35,992 nucleotides of DNA. Source: JAXDAY01 sp034679345 (GTDB lineage Bacteria; Eisenbacteria; RBG-16-71-46; CAIMUX01; VGJL01). Positions 8,565-17,377 of this stretch are shown piece after piece. Where the stretch lies: the NCBI GenBank assembly GCA_034679345.1, contig JAXDAY010000002.1, positions 1 through 35,992 of the forward strand. Direction: 5' to 3'. Under the pieces are notes generated by a model. The model saw only the letters and a list, made by a program, of their open reading frames with translations, searched no databases and had not been told where the DNA came from. The position numbers and the translations under genes were made by a program. How positions within the stretch are numbered: the first letter of the stretch is position 1; each line of letters opens with the position of its first letter.

Positions 8565-10535
8565 TCAGTCGATGAAGCGCCAGCACACGCCGGCGCGATA
8601 GTGACGGCGGGGCATGAACATGAAGCGGCCGTCGAAGGAGAGGGAGGTCCCGACGGCGTCGGTGATGTTGGCGAGCACGAAGAAGAGGTCGACGGGGCCG
8701 ATCCTGCCGTTGATCCGTCCGTCCGCGCGGGAGGACGGGGCGAGGACTCCGTACGGCGTGGCCAAGGCGTCGCGGACCCGCCAGAAGAGGCCGAGATCGA
8801 GCTCGAGATCTCCCTTGAACAGCGCCCCCGACCATCCGGCCTCTCCGACTCCTTCCGCCGCCGGAAGGGCGAGGTGCGAGCGCCATCCGCCCTCGGCGAT
8901 GTTTCCCCAACCCGCGGCCCCGATCCGGAGGCCCGCAGGCAGACTCAATCGAACCTCGCAGCCAGGGCTCGCGAAGCTCCGGCTATTTCGCATCGACTCC
9001 GCTGGGATCTCCTCCTGCCGGTCGATCCCGAGCAGGGCAAGCTCCGACTCCTCCAGCGCAAGCCCCCTCCCCCGCAGGCATGCCTCGAGAAAGAGCGTGA
9101 AGCTCTGGGCTCCGAGTGCCGCACGGACCGCGCCACCTCCGCGCAGCATCGACTCCGGCGCCTCATTCGTCTCCTCGTCGGCCAGGTCGATTCCCTGCCG
9201 TACCCAGGCTTCGCCGTCGGTCGGCAGACGCGGAAGGGTCCGATTGCGGACGCTTCGACCGGCATGGAGAGTCCAGCCGAGACTGCCGCCGAAGACTCCA
9301 TCGATCTCCGCAAGGAAGATCGGCGCCGGCGCCAGTGGAGCGATTCGCGCGAATCCGGCGGAGAGCCGCATGCCCTTCGATCCCGCGCGGCGCTCCCAGC
9401 CCGCCGCGCCGCCGTAGGAGAAGTCCTCTAGCAAGTCGCGTTCCCCATTGAAGCGTTTGTAGCGGGTGCGCGTGCCGTCGAGCTCGACGGCGATGCTGAC
9501 GGGCAAGGAAGCGGTGTCGGCAGGGGCGAGGAATCTTCCGCGCACGCCGTCGCTGCGCCGTTCGGTCAGTCCCCGGGCGGTCCACCAGGCGCCGCGCTGG
9601 TGGGCCCAGGAAAGATCGACCTCGAGCGGCCGCCCGCCCAGGACGGGGCCGGTCCAGCGCATCCCCGCCGCGCGGCGATCCCAGAGCTGGCGCTTCGACG
9701 CAAGCAGGCGATTGCGATACTCGGCCGCGTCATAGCTCCACTCGAGCGCCCCGCCACGGAGCGAATGGCTCACGCGCAGCCCGATCGTCTCGCTGTGCTG
9801 ACGCTGCCAGAGGTCTCGTCCCGCCGTCTTCGCGTCGCCGTAGAAGCCCGAGAAGAGCAGGCGGCGGCCGATCGGCCTTCGCAGGACGATCTCCTCGGTG
9901 AAGGTGCCATAGGAGGACCGAGTCAACCGGAACGCGCTCGCCGCGAGATCCGGTTCGGCAGGATGCAGCCGAAGATCGAGAACGCCTCCGCCCGTGGCCG
10001 AGAGGGGCCCGTCGATCGGAGAGGCGCGGCGCAGGGCCGCGCTGCGAACGGCCAGATTCGGAACGCTCAGGAGCGAGGTCTCCGGCCATCGGAGGGATCC
10101 GATCGCCCGTCCATCGATTCGGATCTCCGGAGCGTCGATGCCGGGGATCCTCTCATAGAGCGGCTCGACGAGATGCGGGCTTCCGCCGTCGAGGGAGCGC
10201 ATGCCGAGAGTCTCCACGAGGCTTCCTCGGAGATCGCCCAGCGTGTTTCGGTGGATCTCCGCCGCCCCCGCCGAGTCGACCGACCCCCCGGAGCCCGTAG
10301 GACGGAGCGGCGCGATCCATTGAGGGCCGTGGATGCGGGCGATCAGGGAATCGGGCGGGGTCGCGATCAGCGAATCAGGCGAGGTCACGATCAACGAATC
10401 GGGCGGGATCGCGATCAACGAGTCGGGCGCGGACACATCCGGAGAATCCGGCGGGGAATCCTGGGCCGCGGCGGCCGCCGCGGCCGCAACGATCAGGCAG
10501 CCGAGGAGGGTAGTGAGCCGGCCAGCCGGCGATAT
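8565..10535 (-). CDS. Outer-membrane beta-barrel protein with plug-like N-terminus; start uncertain
   Basis: I do not recognise the exact family. The protein has a hydrophobic, Ala-rich signal-like stretch (LTTLLGCLIVAAAAAAAAQ), then four tandem PDSLIA repeats, a region resembling a TonB-receptor plug (IDAPEIRIDGRAIGSLRW, then TGGGVLDLRL), then a long run of alternating beta-strand sequence ending YRAGVCWRFID, as expected for an outer-membrane barrel. No ATG, GTG or TTG lies near the signal-like stretch. In-frame options are an ATA at 10535 (used here, about 656 residues) or a CTG at 10496 that would overlap the preceding TGA as CTGA. The 5' end overlaps the TPR gene. It is followed by comEA after 34 nt, so a role at the cell surface in DNA or pilus-related uptake is possible but unproven. 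Confidence 0.6.
   Translation of the reverse strand: MSPAGRLTTLLGCLIVAAAAAAAAQDSPPDSPDVSAPDSLIAIPPDSLIVTSPDSLIATPPDSLIARIHGPQWIAPLRPTGSGGSVDSAGAAEIHRNTLGDLRGSLVETLGMRSLDGGSPHLVEPLYERIPGIDAPEIRIDGRAIGSLRWPETSLLSVPNLAVRSAALRRASPIDGPLSATGGGVLDLRLHPAEPDLAASAFRLTRSSYGTFTEEIVLRRPIGRRLLFSGFYGDAKTAGRDLWQRQHSETIGLRVSHSLRGGALEWSYDAAEYRNRLLASKRQLWDRRAAGMRWTGPVLGGRPLEVDLSWAHQRGAWWTARGLTERRSDGVRGRFLAPADTASLPVSIAVELDGTRTRYKRFNGERDLLEDFSYGGAAGWERRAGSKGMRLSAGFARIAPLAPAPIFLAEIDGVFGGSLGWTLHAGRSVRNRTLPRLPTDGEAWVRQGIDLADEETNEAPESMLRGGGAVRAALGAQSFTLFLEACLRGRGLALEESELALLGIDRQEEIPAESMRNSRSFASPGCEVRLSLPAGLRIGAAGWGNIAEGGWRSHLALPAAEGVGEAGWSGALFKGDLELDLGLFWRVRDALATPYGVLAPSSRADGRINGRIGPVDLFFVLANITDAVGTSLSFDGRFMFMPRRHYRAGVCWRFID
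10339..10434 (-). repeat. Four tandem 24-bp repeats coding PDSLIA-type units
   Basis: Units at 10339-10362, 10363-10386, 10387-10410 and 10411-10434 are imperfect copies of one 24-bp sequence. They encode 8-residue units containing PDSLI, just after the signal-like region of the barrel protein. A further degraded unit may follow to about 10460. Such in-frame repeats can change copy number without breaking the frame. In the protein they probably form a flexible periplasmic or surface linker. Confidence 0.8.
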
Positions 10536-12124
10536 CGCGCCGCGGAATCGAGGAAGGCGACTTCCCGTTGAGAGAGCTCGAAGAAGAGGTCCCGCGCCTG
10601 TATCGTCTCGCCCACCGATTCGAGCGAGCAGGCGAGGTGGTAGTCCAGGGCGGAGCGATCCTCCTGCGGACCGTCGCTCATTTCGAGCGCCTCCCGGAAG
10701 ACCGCGATCGCCTCCCAATGCCGTTGCAGGTTCTGGAGGCAGAGGCCGCGCATCTCCTGCGCCTTCCGCAGCACTCGCCGCGGCACGTTCTTCATCCCGA
10801 GAACGGTGTCGAACTCCTCGATCGCCTCCTCGAACAGACCCATCTCCTGGTGGCTCACACCGAGATCGTAGTGACCCGCATAGTCGTCGCGACCGAGCAG
10901 CCCCTTCACTCCATCCTGAAAACGTTGCAGGAGGTCCACCAGGTCGACCCATTCTCCCGATTCCGAGCCTCCACCATGCTCGCGCACCGTCACCGTCGCC
11001 TCGCCCGCGGCGAGGACCTCCCGGATGCCGGGAGTCGTGTCGACCGGCTGGCGGTCCGGCACATCAAGAAGATTCATCCCTCGGAAACGCTCCAGGCGCC
11101 TGTGGGCCGTCGCATTCCCCGGATCCAGGTCCAGAACCTGAAGGAAGCACTGAAGCGCGCCCTCCAGATCCTCTTCTCTGATCTTCAGATCCCCTAGAAG
11201 GATCAGATACCCGACCGTGGCCAGTCTATCCCCCATCGATTCGCAAGCAAGGACCAGTTTCTCGAGCAGCGCCAGATCGTCCGGCCGCTCGGCATGCAGC
11301 GCTTCGCCTCTCGTCCTGGCGAGCGTCCAGTCGGCCTGCCCCAGCGCCTCGTCGAGAAGCCGCATTGGATCGGCCGCCGAATCTTCAGCGGGAACCGGCG
11401 TCTCCGGCGCATCGGCGCCCGCGTCTCTGGCAGCCTCGGCATCGATCTCGTTGTCCAGCTGGAAGACGAACGAGGAGTCCTCCGGGGCCGGCACCGGCTC
11501 CGTGTGTGAAGTCTCCGCCTGCGGGGAAGGCTCTGCGACCAGGCGACGGGCCCTCTCGCGCAGGGCTTGGGCAATCTCCTCACCGCCGCCGCCGGCCGCT
11601 TGCTCCGCGACCTCGCCGAGCAACATGGCCGCCTTCTCCTCGTGTCCCGCCTTGGCGTAGAGGTCGGCGAGGCGAAGCTTCACCTCGACCCTCGAACCCG
11701 CAATCTCTGAGACCCGCTCGAGGGTCTCGATGAACTCCTCGGCGGGAGCGTCGCCGTCGGCGCGGTCGAGGTAGATCAGAAACTGCGCGACGGCGTCGCC
11801 GAGCAGGCCCTCCTTCGCGTAGAGATCGCCAAGCCGGCGATGAGCGCGGGAGTGAGCGGGCCGCAACCGGATCAGCTTCTTGCAGATCGCGATCGCGTTG
11901 CGGAAGAGGCCGATCCTCTCGTAGGCCGTGACGGCTTCCTCGTAGATCGCGACCGCATCGTCCTGCCTGCCGCCTCGTACCAGAAGATCTCCATGGAACA
12001 CGAAGTCGTACGGATCGATCTCGCCGGACTGGATGATCCTCTCCATCTCCTCGATCGCGCGGGAGATCTGTCCGTCCCGCGCCATCTGCTGGGCCTTCCT
12101 GCGAGCCACGATGCTTTTGTCCAA
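10493..12124 (-). CDS. TPR-repeat protein at the head of the pilus cluster
   Basis: A 543-residue protein made largely of helical tetratricopeptide-type repeats: about residues 15-190 (for example AIEEMERIIQSG, AIAICKKLIRLRPAHSRAHRRLGDLYAKEG) and about 270-530 (for example ALQCFLQVLDLDPGNATAHRRL, DYAGHYDLGVSHQEMGLFEEAIEEF). An acidic, Pro-rich linker (about 200-260) separates the two halves. There is no signal peptide, so it is likely cytoplasmic. Start is TTG at 12124 with GAGGGAGAG upstream. The C-terminal motif (GRDDYAGHYDLGVSHQEMGL) is widespread in TPR proteins linked to pilus and FrzS-like polarity systems; a scaffold role for pilus machinery is inference from position. It overlaps the following barrel-protein gene. 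Confidence 0.75.
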   Translation of the reverse strand: MDKSIVARRKAQQMARDGQISRAIEEMERIIQSGEIDPYDFVFHGDLLVRGGRQDDAVAIYEEAVTAYERIGLFRNAIAICKKLIRLRPAHSRAHRRLGDLYAKEGLLGDAVAQFLIYLDRADGDAPAEEFIETLERVSEIAGSRVEVKLRLADLYAKAGHEEKAAMLLGEVAEQAAGGGGEEIAQALRERARRLVAEPSPQAETSHTEPVPAPEDSSFVFQLDNEIDAEAARDAGADAPETPVPAEDSAADPMRLLDEALGQADWTLARTRGEALHAERPDDLALLEKLVLACESMGDRLATVGYLILLGDLKIREEDLEGALQCFLQVLDLDPGNATAHRRLERFRGMNLLDVPDRQPVDTTPGIREVLAAGEATVTVREHGGGSESGEWVDLVDLLQRFQDGVKGLLGRDDYAGHYDLGVSHQEMGLFEEAIEEFDTVLGMKNVPRRVLRKAQEMRGLCLQNLQRHWEAIAVFREALEMSDGPQEDRSALDYHLACSLESVGETIQARDLFFELSQREVAFLDSAARYRRLAGSLPSSAA

Positions 12125-12247
12125 CGCCGCTCTCCCTCAGACCGTACCGATTCCTTGACCTCGAGATCGGGCCGTCCCGATTAGCTATCGACCGGCCCGG
12201 GGGGTTTCTCCAACCTTTCCGACATGATCGCGCAGGGGCGAAACGAT

Positions 12248-13522
12248 CTATGCGGAGGGCACGCCTTCGGCCAGCGCCCAGCGGCCGGACTTCATCACCC
12301 GGACCGGCGTCAAGTCGCCCAGGCAGTAGACGATCGCCGCGGGGCTGCGCGCGGCCAGAACCTGCAGATCCGCCTTGAGGCCAGGGGAGATTCGCCCAAC
12401 CTCCGACTGGATTCCCAGGGAGAGGGCGGCGTGGACCGTGACCGCGGTGAGCGCTTCTCCCAGGCTCATCCCCATTTGCAGGACCGCCAGCGCGACGATC
12501 CAGGGGAGATTCGTGGTCATGGAGCTTCCCGGATTGCAGTCGGTCGCCAGGGCCATGGGAATCCCGAGGTCGCGGAGCCGGGCGACGGGGGCGTATCCGC
12601 GCTGGCCCAGGGAGAAGGTGGTGCCGGGCAGGAGGATCGCCACGGTGGGCGAGGAGGCGAGCGCTAAGAGGCCCTGTTCCCCGACGGCCATCAAATGGTC
12701 CGCGGACAGCGCTCCGAGCTCGGCGGCCAGCGCGGCGGCGCCGCTGTCGGCAAACTCATCGGCATGGAGCCTCGGCCGCAGTCCGTAGCCGGCGGCCTCG
12801 ATGAGAATCCTTCTCGCTTGCGCCGGGGTGAAGACCCCCGTCTCGCAGAAGACGTCGCAGAATCGCGCTCTCGTCTCCCGGGCCACGCGCGGGAGCATCT
12901 CCTCGCAGATCAGCGCGACATACTCCTCCGGACGATCGCGGAACTCAGGCGCCACATCGTGCGCTCCGAGGAAGGTGCCGAGAAGATCGACCGGATGAGT
13001 CTCGTCGAGCCGATCGATCAGGCGCAGCGCGAGCAGCTCGTGCTCGACCGAGAGACCGTAGCCGCTTTTCGCCTCGACCGTCGTCGTGCCGCGGCGGAGC
13101 ATCGAATCGAGCCGCCCGCGGCTCTGCCGCAGCAGATCCTCGTCGTCCGCCTCCCGGAACGCGCGCACGCTCGAGAGGATGCCCCCCCCGGCCGCGGCGA
13201 TCTCCATGTAGCTCTTCCCCGCGAGGCGCATCTCGAACTCCACTTCGCGGGATCCGGCAAACAGAACATGGGTGTGGGGATCGATGAATCCGGGCAGGAC
13301 GGTCGTGCCGCTTCCGTCGAATCGCCCCTCGGGCGCGGCCTCGTAGGATCGGGCGATCTCCGCCGTGGTCCCCACCGCGACGATCCGGCCCTCCGAGACG
13401 GCCACCGCGCCATCTCGGAGGATGCCCAGCCGATCGGCGTCGGAGCCGCGACGCGGGATCGGCCCATCGTCCATTGTCACGAGCGTTTCGATGCCGGTCA
13501 GCAGGTGCTCGACGCGCCTCAC
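12248..13522 (-). CDS. hutI: Imidazolonepropionase
   Basis: Hydrolyses 4-imidazolone-5-propionate to N-formimino-L-glutamate, third step of histidine degradation, in the cytoplasm. The 424 residues fit the family. Metal-binding HTH lies in PGFIDPHTHVLFAG (around 75-90); other signature stretches are AKSGYGLS, LGAHDVAPEF, HADEFADSGAA and the late Asp in ATDCNPGSS. Start is GTG at 13522, 5 nt after the hutU stop; GGAG lies about 10 nt upstream. The final codons overlap a copy of the 16-bp motif that lies upstream of the TPR gene. Confidence 0.95.
   Translation of the reverse strand: MRRVEHLLTGIETLVTMDDGPIPRRGSDADRLGILRDGAVAVSEGRIVAVGTTAEIARSYEAAPEGRFDGSGTTVLPGFIDPHTHVLFAGSREVEFEMRLAGKSYMEIAAAGGGILSSVRAFREADDEDLLRQSRGRLDSMLRRGTTTVEAKSGYGLSVEHELLALRLIDRLDETHPVDLLGTFLGAHDVAPEFRDRPEEYVALICEEMLPRVARETRARFCDVFCETGVFTPAQARRILIEAAGYGLRPRLHADEFADSGAAALAAELGALSADHLMAVGEQGLLALASSPTVAILLPGTTFSLGQRGYAPVARLRDLGIPMALATDCNPGSSMTTNLPWIVALAVLQMGMSLGEALTAVTVHAALSLGIQSEVGRISPGLKADLQVLAARSPAAIVYCLGDLTPVRVMKSGRWALAEGVPSA
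12251..12265 (+). promoter_or_regulatory. Shared 16-bp motif, copy D
   Basis: TGCGGAGGGCACGCC, one mismatch in 15 to copy B near pilA, with CTT following in D and CTT also following in B. It lies in the last codons of hutI and about 130 bp upstream of the TPR gene that heads the pilus cluster. Because it is inside a coding region, chance similarity cannot be excluded. Confidence 0.3.
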
Positions 13523-13527
13523 CGCCG

Positions 13528-15219
13528 TCAGGCTCCGATCATCGGGATCCGCACGCCGCGGGCGCGCGCGACCTCGGCCGCCTCCGGATAGCCGGCGTCG
13601 ACATGACGCGCGACGCCCATCCCGGGATCGGTCGTGAGGACCCGGCCGAGCCTCTCCTCCGCATCGGCCGTCCCATCGGCGACGACGACCATCCCCGCGT
13701 GGATCGAGTTGCCGATCCCGACGCCCCCACCGTGGTGGATCGACACCCAGGAGGCGCCGGCGGCGACGTTCACCATCGCGTTCAAGAGCGGCCAGTCAGC
13801 GATCGCATCGCTGCCGTCGCGCATCGATTCGGTCTCGCGGTACGGCGAGGCCACGCTGCCGGAATCGAGATGATCGCGCCCGATGACGATCGGCGCCTTG
13901 ACCCTGCCCGAGGCGACGAGCGCGTTGAACGCCCCACCCGCCTTCGCGCGCTCACCGTAGCCGAGCCAGCAGATCCTGGATGGAAGCCCCTGAAAGGCCA
14001 CGCGCTCCTGCGCCATCCGGATCCACCGCGCGAGGGCGGCGTTCTCGGGGAAGAGATCCAGGATCGCTTGATCGGTGGCCCGGATATCCTCGGGATCGCC
14101 CGAGAGCGCGGCCCAGCGAAACGGGCCTTTCCCCTCGCAGAAGAGGGGCCGGATGTAGGCGGGAACGAAGCCCGGATAGGCGAAGGCTCGTTCGAAGCCC
14201 GCCTTCCGCGCCTGTCCGCGCAAGTTGTTGCCATAGTCGAAGACGATCGATCCGCGATCGAGCAGATCGACCATCGCGCGCGCGTGGCGCGCCATCGACT
14301 CGTAGGCGGCCGCAATATAGGTCTCCGGATCGCGCCGGCGGAGCGCGAGGGCTTCCTCCAGCGTCACGCTCCCGGGAACGTAGCCGTTCAGCTCATCATG
14401 CGCGGAGGTCTGGTCGGTCACCACATCGGGACGCGCGCCGCGACGGACCAGCTCGGGCAAGATCTCCGAAGCGTTGCCGAGCAAGCCGATCGAGAGCCCC
14501 TGCTTCGCCGCGAGAGCCTGCTCGACCCATCGCATCGCCTCATCCAGATCCCGGGTCTCCCGATCGAGGTAGCGCGTCTCGATCCGCCTCCGGATCCGCG
14601 CGGGATCGACCTCGACGACGAGCGCGACTCCGTCGTTCATCGTCACCGCGAGAGGCTGGGCTCCCCCCATTCCCCCGAGCCCCGCGGTCAGGACGAAGCG
14701 CCCCGCGAGCGAGCCGCCGAAGTGGCGCCGTGCGATCTCGGCGAACGTCTCGTAGGTGCCCTGCAGGATCCCCTGGGTGCCGATGTAGATCCACGAACCC
14801 GCGGTCATCTGCCCGTACATGATGAGGCCCTTGGCCTCGAGGTCCCGGAAATGCGCCCAGGTGGCCCAAGCCGGCACGAGATTCGAGTTCGCGATGAGCA
14901 CGCGCGGGGCCATCGGATGCGTTCGGAAGATCGCCACAGGCTTGCCCGACTGAACAAGGAGGGTCTCGTCTCCCTCGAGCGATCTCAGCGAGGAGACGAT
15001 CGCGTCGAAGCAGGCCCAGTTGCGCGCCGCCTTGCCCGATCCGCCGTAGACGACCAGATCCTGCGGGCGCTCGGCGACCTCGGGGTCGAGGTTGTTCATG
15101 AGCATCCGCAGTGCGGCCTCCTGCGCCCACCCCTTGCAGGAGATCTCGCGCCCGCGCGGTGCGCGCACCGCGCGGTCCCCAACTCCCCTCAGCTCGTCTT
15201 CCGCGACCCGCCGTTCCAT
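13528..15219 (-). CDS. hutU: Urocanate hydratase
   Basis: NAD+-dependent enzyme that converts urocanate to imidazolonepropionate, second step of histidine degradation. The 563 residues match the family length. Signature stretches include VRAPRG, RMLMNNLDPEVAE, YGGSGKAARNW, the NAD-binding LTAGLGGMGGAQPLA, CEGKGPFRWAALSGDPEDI with the conserved Cys, and IHHGGGVGIGNSIHAG. Two adjacent ATGs exist; the second (15219) sits 5 nt after AGGAGG and is preferred. hutI follows after 5 nt, so the two are co-translated. Histidine ammonia-lyase and formiminoglutamate-handling genes are not in the window. Confidence 0.96.
   Translation of the reverse strand: MERRVAEDELRGVGDRAVRAPRGREISCKGWAQEAALRMLMNNLDPEVAERPQDLVVYGGSGKAARNWACFDAIVSSLRSLEGDETLLVQSGKPVAIFRTHPMAPRVLIANSNLVPAWATWAHFRDLEAKGLIMYGQMTAGSWIYIGTQGILQGTYETFAEIARRHFGGSLAGRFVLTAGLGGMGGAQPLAVTMNDGVALVVEVDPARIRRRIETRYLDRETRDLDEAMRWVEQALAAKQGLSIGLLGNASEILPELVRRGARPDVVTDQTSAHDELNGYVPGSVTLEEALALRRRDPETYIAAAYESMARHARAMVDLLDRGSIVFDYGNNLRGQARKAGFERAFAYPGFVPAYIRPLFCEGKGPFRWAALSGDPEDIRATDQAILDLFPENAALARWIRMAQERVAFQGLPSRICWLGYGERAKAGGAFNALVASGRVKAPIVIGRDHLDSGSVASPYRETESMRDGSDAIADWPLLNAMVNVAAGASWVSIHHGGGVGIGNSIHAGMVVVADGTADAEERLGRVLTTDPGMGVARHVDAGYPEAAEVARARGVRIPMIGA
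15152..15175. repeat. 24-bp perfect palindrome inside hutU
   Basis: A perfect palindrome built on GGTGCGCGCACC flanked by CCGCGC / GCGCGG, about 45-68 nt into the hutU coding sequence. It codes part of the conserved VRAPRG region. In mRNA it could form a strong hairpin close to the start codon. It may be a by-product of GC-rich Arg/Ala codons or a control site. Confidence 0.5.
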
Positions 15220-15301
15220 CATCCCCTCCTTCGATCGCGCGCGTAGCGACCGAGCTGAATCGTACTCCGCCGTTCGCCGCCGATCCAGGGGGGCGCCGTC
15301 C

Positions 15302-17377
15302 TCAGACGGGCGTCTCGAGCCATGCGCCCACCGCCTCGGAGAGTTCGTCCCATGTGGCGACCGGCTGCAACGGAACGCCGATCGACGCCTGGAAGCGCTT
15401 GCCGTATCCCCTGCGCACGATCCTCGGATCGAGGACGACGAAGACGCCCCGGTCCCCCGTTCTTCGGATCAAGCGACCGAATCCCTGCCGGAAACGCACG
15501 ATCGCTTCGGGAAGCATGAACGACTCGAACGGATCGATCCCGTCCTCCTTCAACCGCTCCGAGTAGGCCTCCACGAACGGATCGGTGGGCACCGGGAACG
15601 GGAGGCGCACCAGGATGAGGATCTCCAGCGCCTCGCCCGGGAAATCGACTCCTTCCCAGAAGCTCGCCGCGCCCAGGAGAACGGCGCGATCGCTTGCGAC
15701 GAACGACTCGGTCAACCACTGCCGCGAAGCGTCCCGCCCCTGCGCGAAGAGCTGGATGCCGCGGTCTTCGAGTGGGGCGCGGATTTCCGCCTCCACGCCC
15801 TGGAGCGTGCGGTGCGACGTGAAGAGGATCATCGTCTTCCGCGGGTGCGAGAAGGCGATCTTGAGGATCCCCTGCGCGAGATCGACGCCGTGTCGCTCCT
15901 CGGTGGGATCGTGAATGGAGTCGGGAGCAAGCACGCGCACCTGCCGGACCAGGTCGAAGACCGGCGGAAGAACGAGCGCTGGAGTCTCCTCCGGCAGCCC
16001 GCACTGGCGCGCGAAGAAACCGGTCGAGCCATCGGCCGCGAGGGTCGCCGATGTGAGCACGAGCGGGAGGCCCCGCTGGAGACGCTCGCCGAGAAGAGAG
16101 CCCAGCTCGATCGGCCGCGAGCGCAGGGCCGGACCTTCGTTCGGATCGTCTTCGATCCAGTAGACGGTGCCCGCCTCCCCGGCCTCGATCAGACGGAGAA
16201 GATCCGCGAGGGTCTCCCGGGCCGACTCGATCGGGGCGCGCACCTCCATGAGCGCCCCGCGACGCGCCTCCTCGTCGACCTGCTCCTCGATTCCATGCAG
16301 GAGCGCCGCGTGGCCCTCGAGGAGTTGCGCGGCCGCCTCGACGAGCGGGAAGGTCGAGTCCGGAAAGGGGCCGCCCGAGCCGGCGCCGAGTCGGTAGCGG
16401 GCGCGCCCTCCGGCCCCCGGGTATTCTCCACCCCGGCGAAACTCCTCCCAGAAGCGATCCGAAGTCTCCAGAAGAACTCCAAGATCCCTCTCCAATTCGC
16501 GCACACGCTTCAAGATCCGCTGGCGTTCCGTTGCCGAGGGCCAAGTCCGTAGGATCTTGCGGACGCGGTCGGTGGCCCCCGGCTCTCCCTGGCCGCCCAG
16601 GCCGAGGAGCGCATCCCTCCAAGCGCGCCGCGAGACTCGCCGGGAGAGGGCGTCCGCGGCGATCCTCGGAAGATGATGGGCCTCGTCGACGACAAGGGCG
16701 TCGTGAGGCGGCAGGCCGGCGTTCTCGCTGAAGAGCTCGATCACGAGCAGGGCATGGTTGACGAGCACGATCTGCGCCTCGCGCGCCTTCCGTCGTGAGA
16801 GCTTGAAGAAGCAGCCCGTCTCCGCCCCGCACTCTCCCGAAGCGCAGAAGCGCGGGTCGGAGCAGATCCTTGAGATCCACCCCCTCAGCCGGTGGGGCAG
16901 GGGCGGTCCTTCGTCGAAGTCCCCCGATTCCGTCAACTGGACCCACGCCTCGAGGGTGCGCAGGATCACCTCCCCCTCCGTCGTGCCGCTGAGATCGCCT
17001 ACCGCCAAATCCCAGCGCCGCTTGCAGAGGTAGTTGCTCCGCCCTTTGAGGACGCACATCTCGATGCGCCGCTCGCTGAGGCGCCGGAGCAGAGGAAAAT
17101 CACGGCGCACAATCTGGTCCTGGAGATTCCGGGTGTGCGTGGAGACGAGCAGGACCTTCTCCTCCGCCCGCGCCCAGAGCGCCCCGGGCACGAGGTAGGC
17201 GAGGGACTTGCCCACCCCCGTCGGCGCCTCGACGATTCGCGTCTGCGATCGTTCAAGCGCCTCGGCCACGGAGATGGCCATCTCGTGCTGCTGAGGGCGC
17301 CACTCGTAGTGCGGCAGGACCCGGGAGAGATCCCCCCCCGCCTTGAAGATCGCCTCCACGGCCCGTCGAAGACTCAC
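15302..17377 (-). CDS. DinG/XPD-type iron-sulfur ATP-dependent helicase
   Basis: Superfamily 2 5'-3' DNA helicase of the DinG/YoaA/XPD group, acting on replication- or repair-related structures. It has 691 residues from a GTG start at 17377. Walker A is EAPTGVGKS (50-58), the DEAH box is 231-234, and motif VI is QGFGRLIRR near the C-terminus. Four cysteines C118, C178, C183 and C189 match the [4Fe-4S] cluster ligands of DinG, with the same 5- and 6-residue spacing of the last three. The GTG overlaps the DUF2304 stop as GTGA, with GAGGG upstream. Whether it is DinG or YoaA cannot be decided from sequence alone. Confidence 0.9.
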   Translation of the reverse strand: MSLRRAVEAIFKAGGDLSRVLPHYEWRPQQHEMAISVAEALERSQTRIVEAPTGVGKSLAYLVPGALWARAEEKVLLVSTHTRNLQDQIVRRDFPLLRRLSERRIEMCVLKGRSNYLCKRRWDLAVGDLSGTTEGEVILRTLEAWVQLTESGDFDEGPPLPHRLRGWISRICSDPRFCASGECGAETGCFFKLSRRKAREAQIVLVNHALLVIELFSENAGLPPHDALVVDEAHHLPRIAADALSRRVSRRAWRDALLGLGGQGEPGATDRVRKILRTWPSATERQRILKRVRELERDLGVLLETSDRFWEEFRRGGEYPGAGGRARYRLGAGSGGPFPDSTFPLVEAAAQLLEGHAALLHGIEEQVDEEARRGALMEVRAPIESARETLADLLRLIEAGEAGTVYWIEDDPNEGPALRSRPIELGSLLGERLQRGLPLVLTSATLAADGSTGFFARQCGLPEETPALVLPPVFDLVRQVRVLAPDSIHDPTEERHGVDLAQGILKIAFSHPRKTMILFTSHRTLQGVEAEIRAPLEDRGIQLFAQGRDASRQWLTESFVASDRAVLLGAASFWEGVDFPGEALEILILVRLPFPVPTDPFVEAYSERLKEDGIDPFESFMLPEAIVRFRQGFGRLIRRTGDRGVFVVLDPRIVRRGYGKRFQASIGVPLQPVATWDELSEAVGAWLETPV

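Noticed and set aside
12184..12197. GG-N10-GC sigma-54-like spacing upstream of the TPR gene on the minus strand
   Set aside because: Only 6 of 10 consensus positions match; too weak to call, though the shared motif lies upstream.
13474..15246. A 590-residue plus-strand frame opposite hutU, and similar long frames at 1564-3357 and 6340-8022
   Set aside because: They mirror codon positions of real minus-strand genes (hutU, pilR/pilS, pilB) and have no domain.
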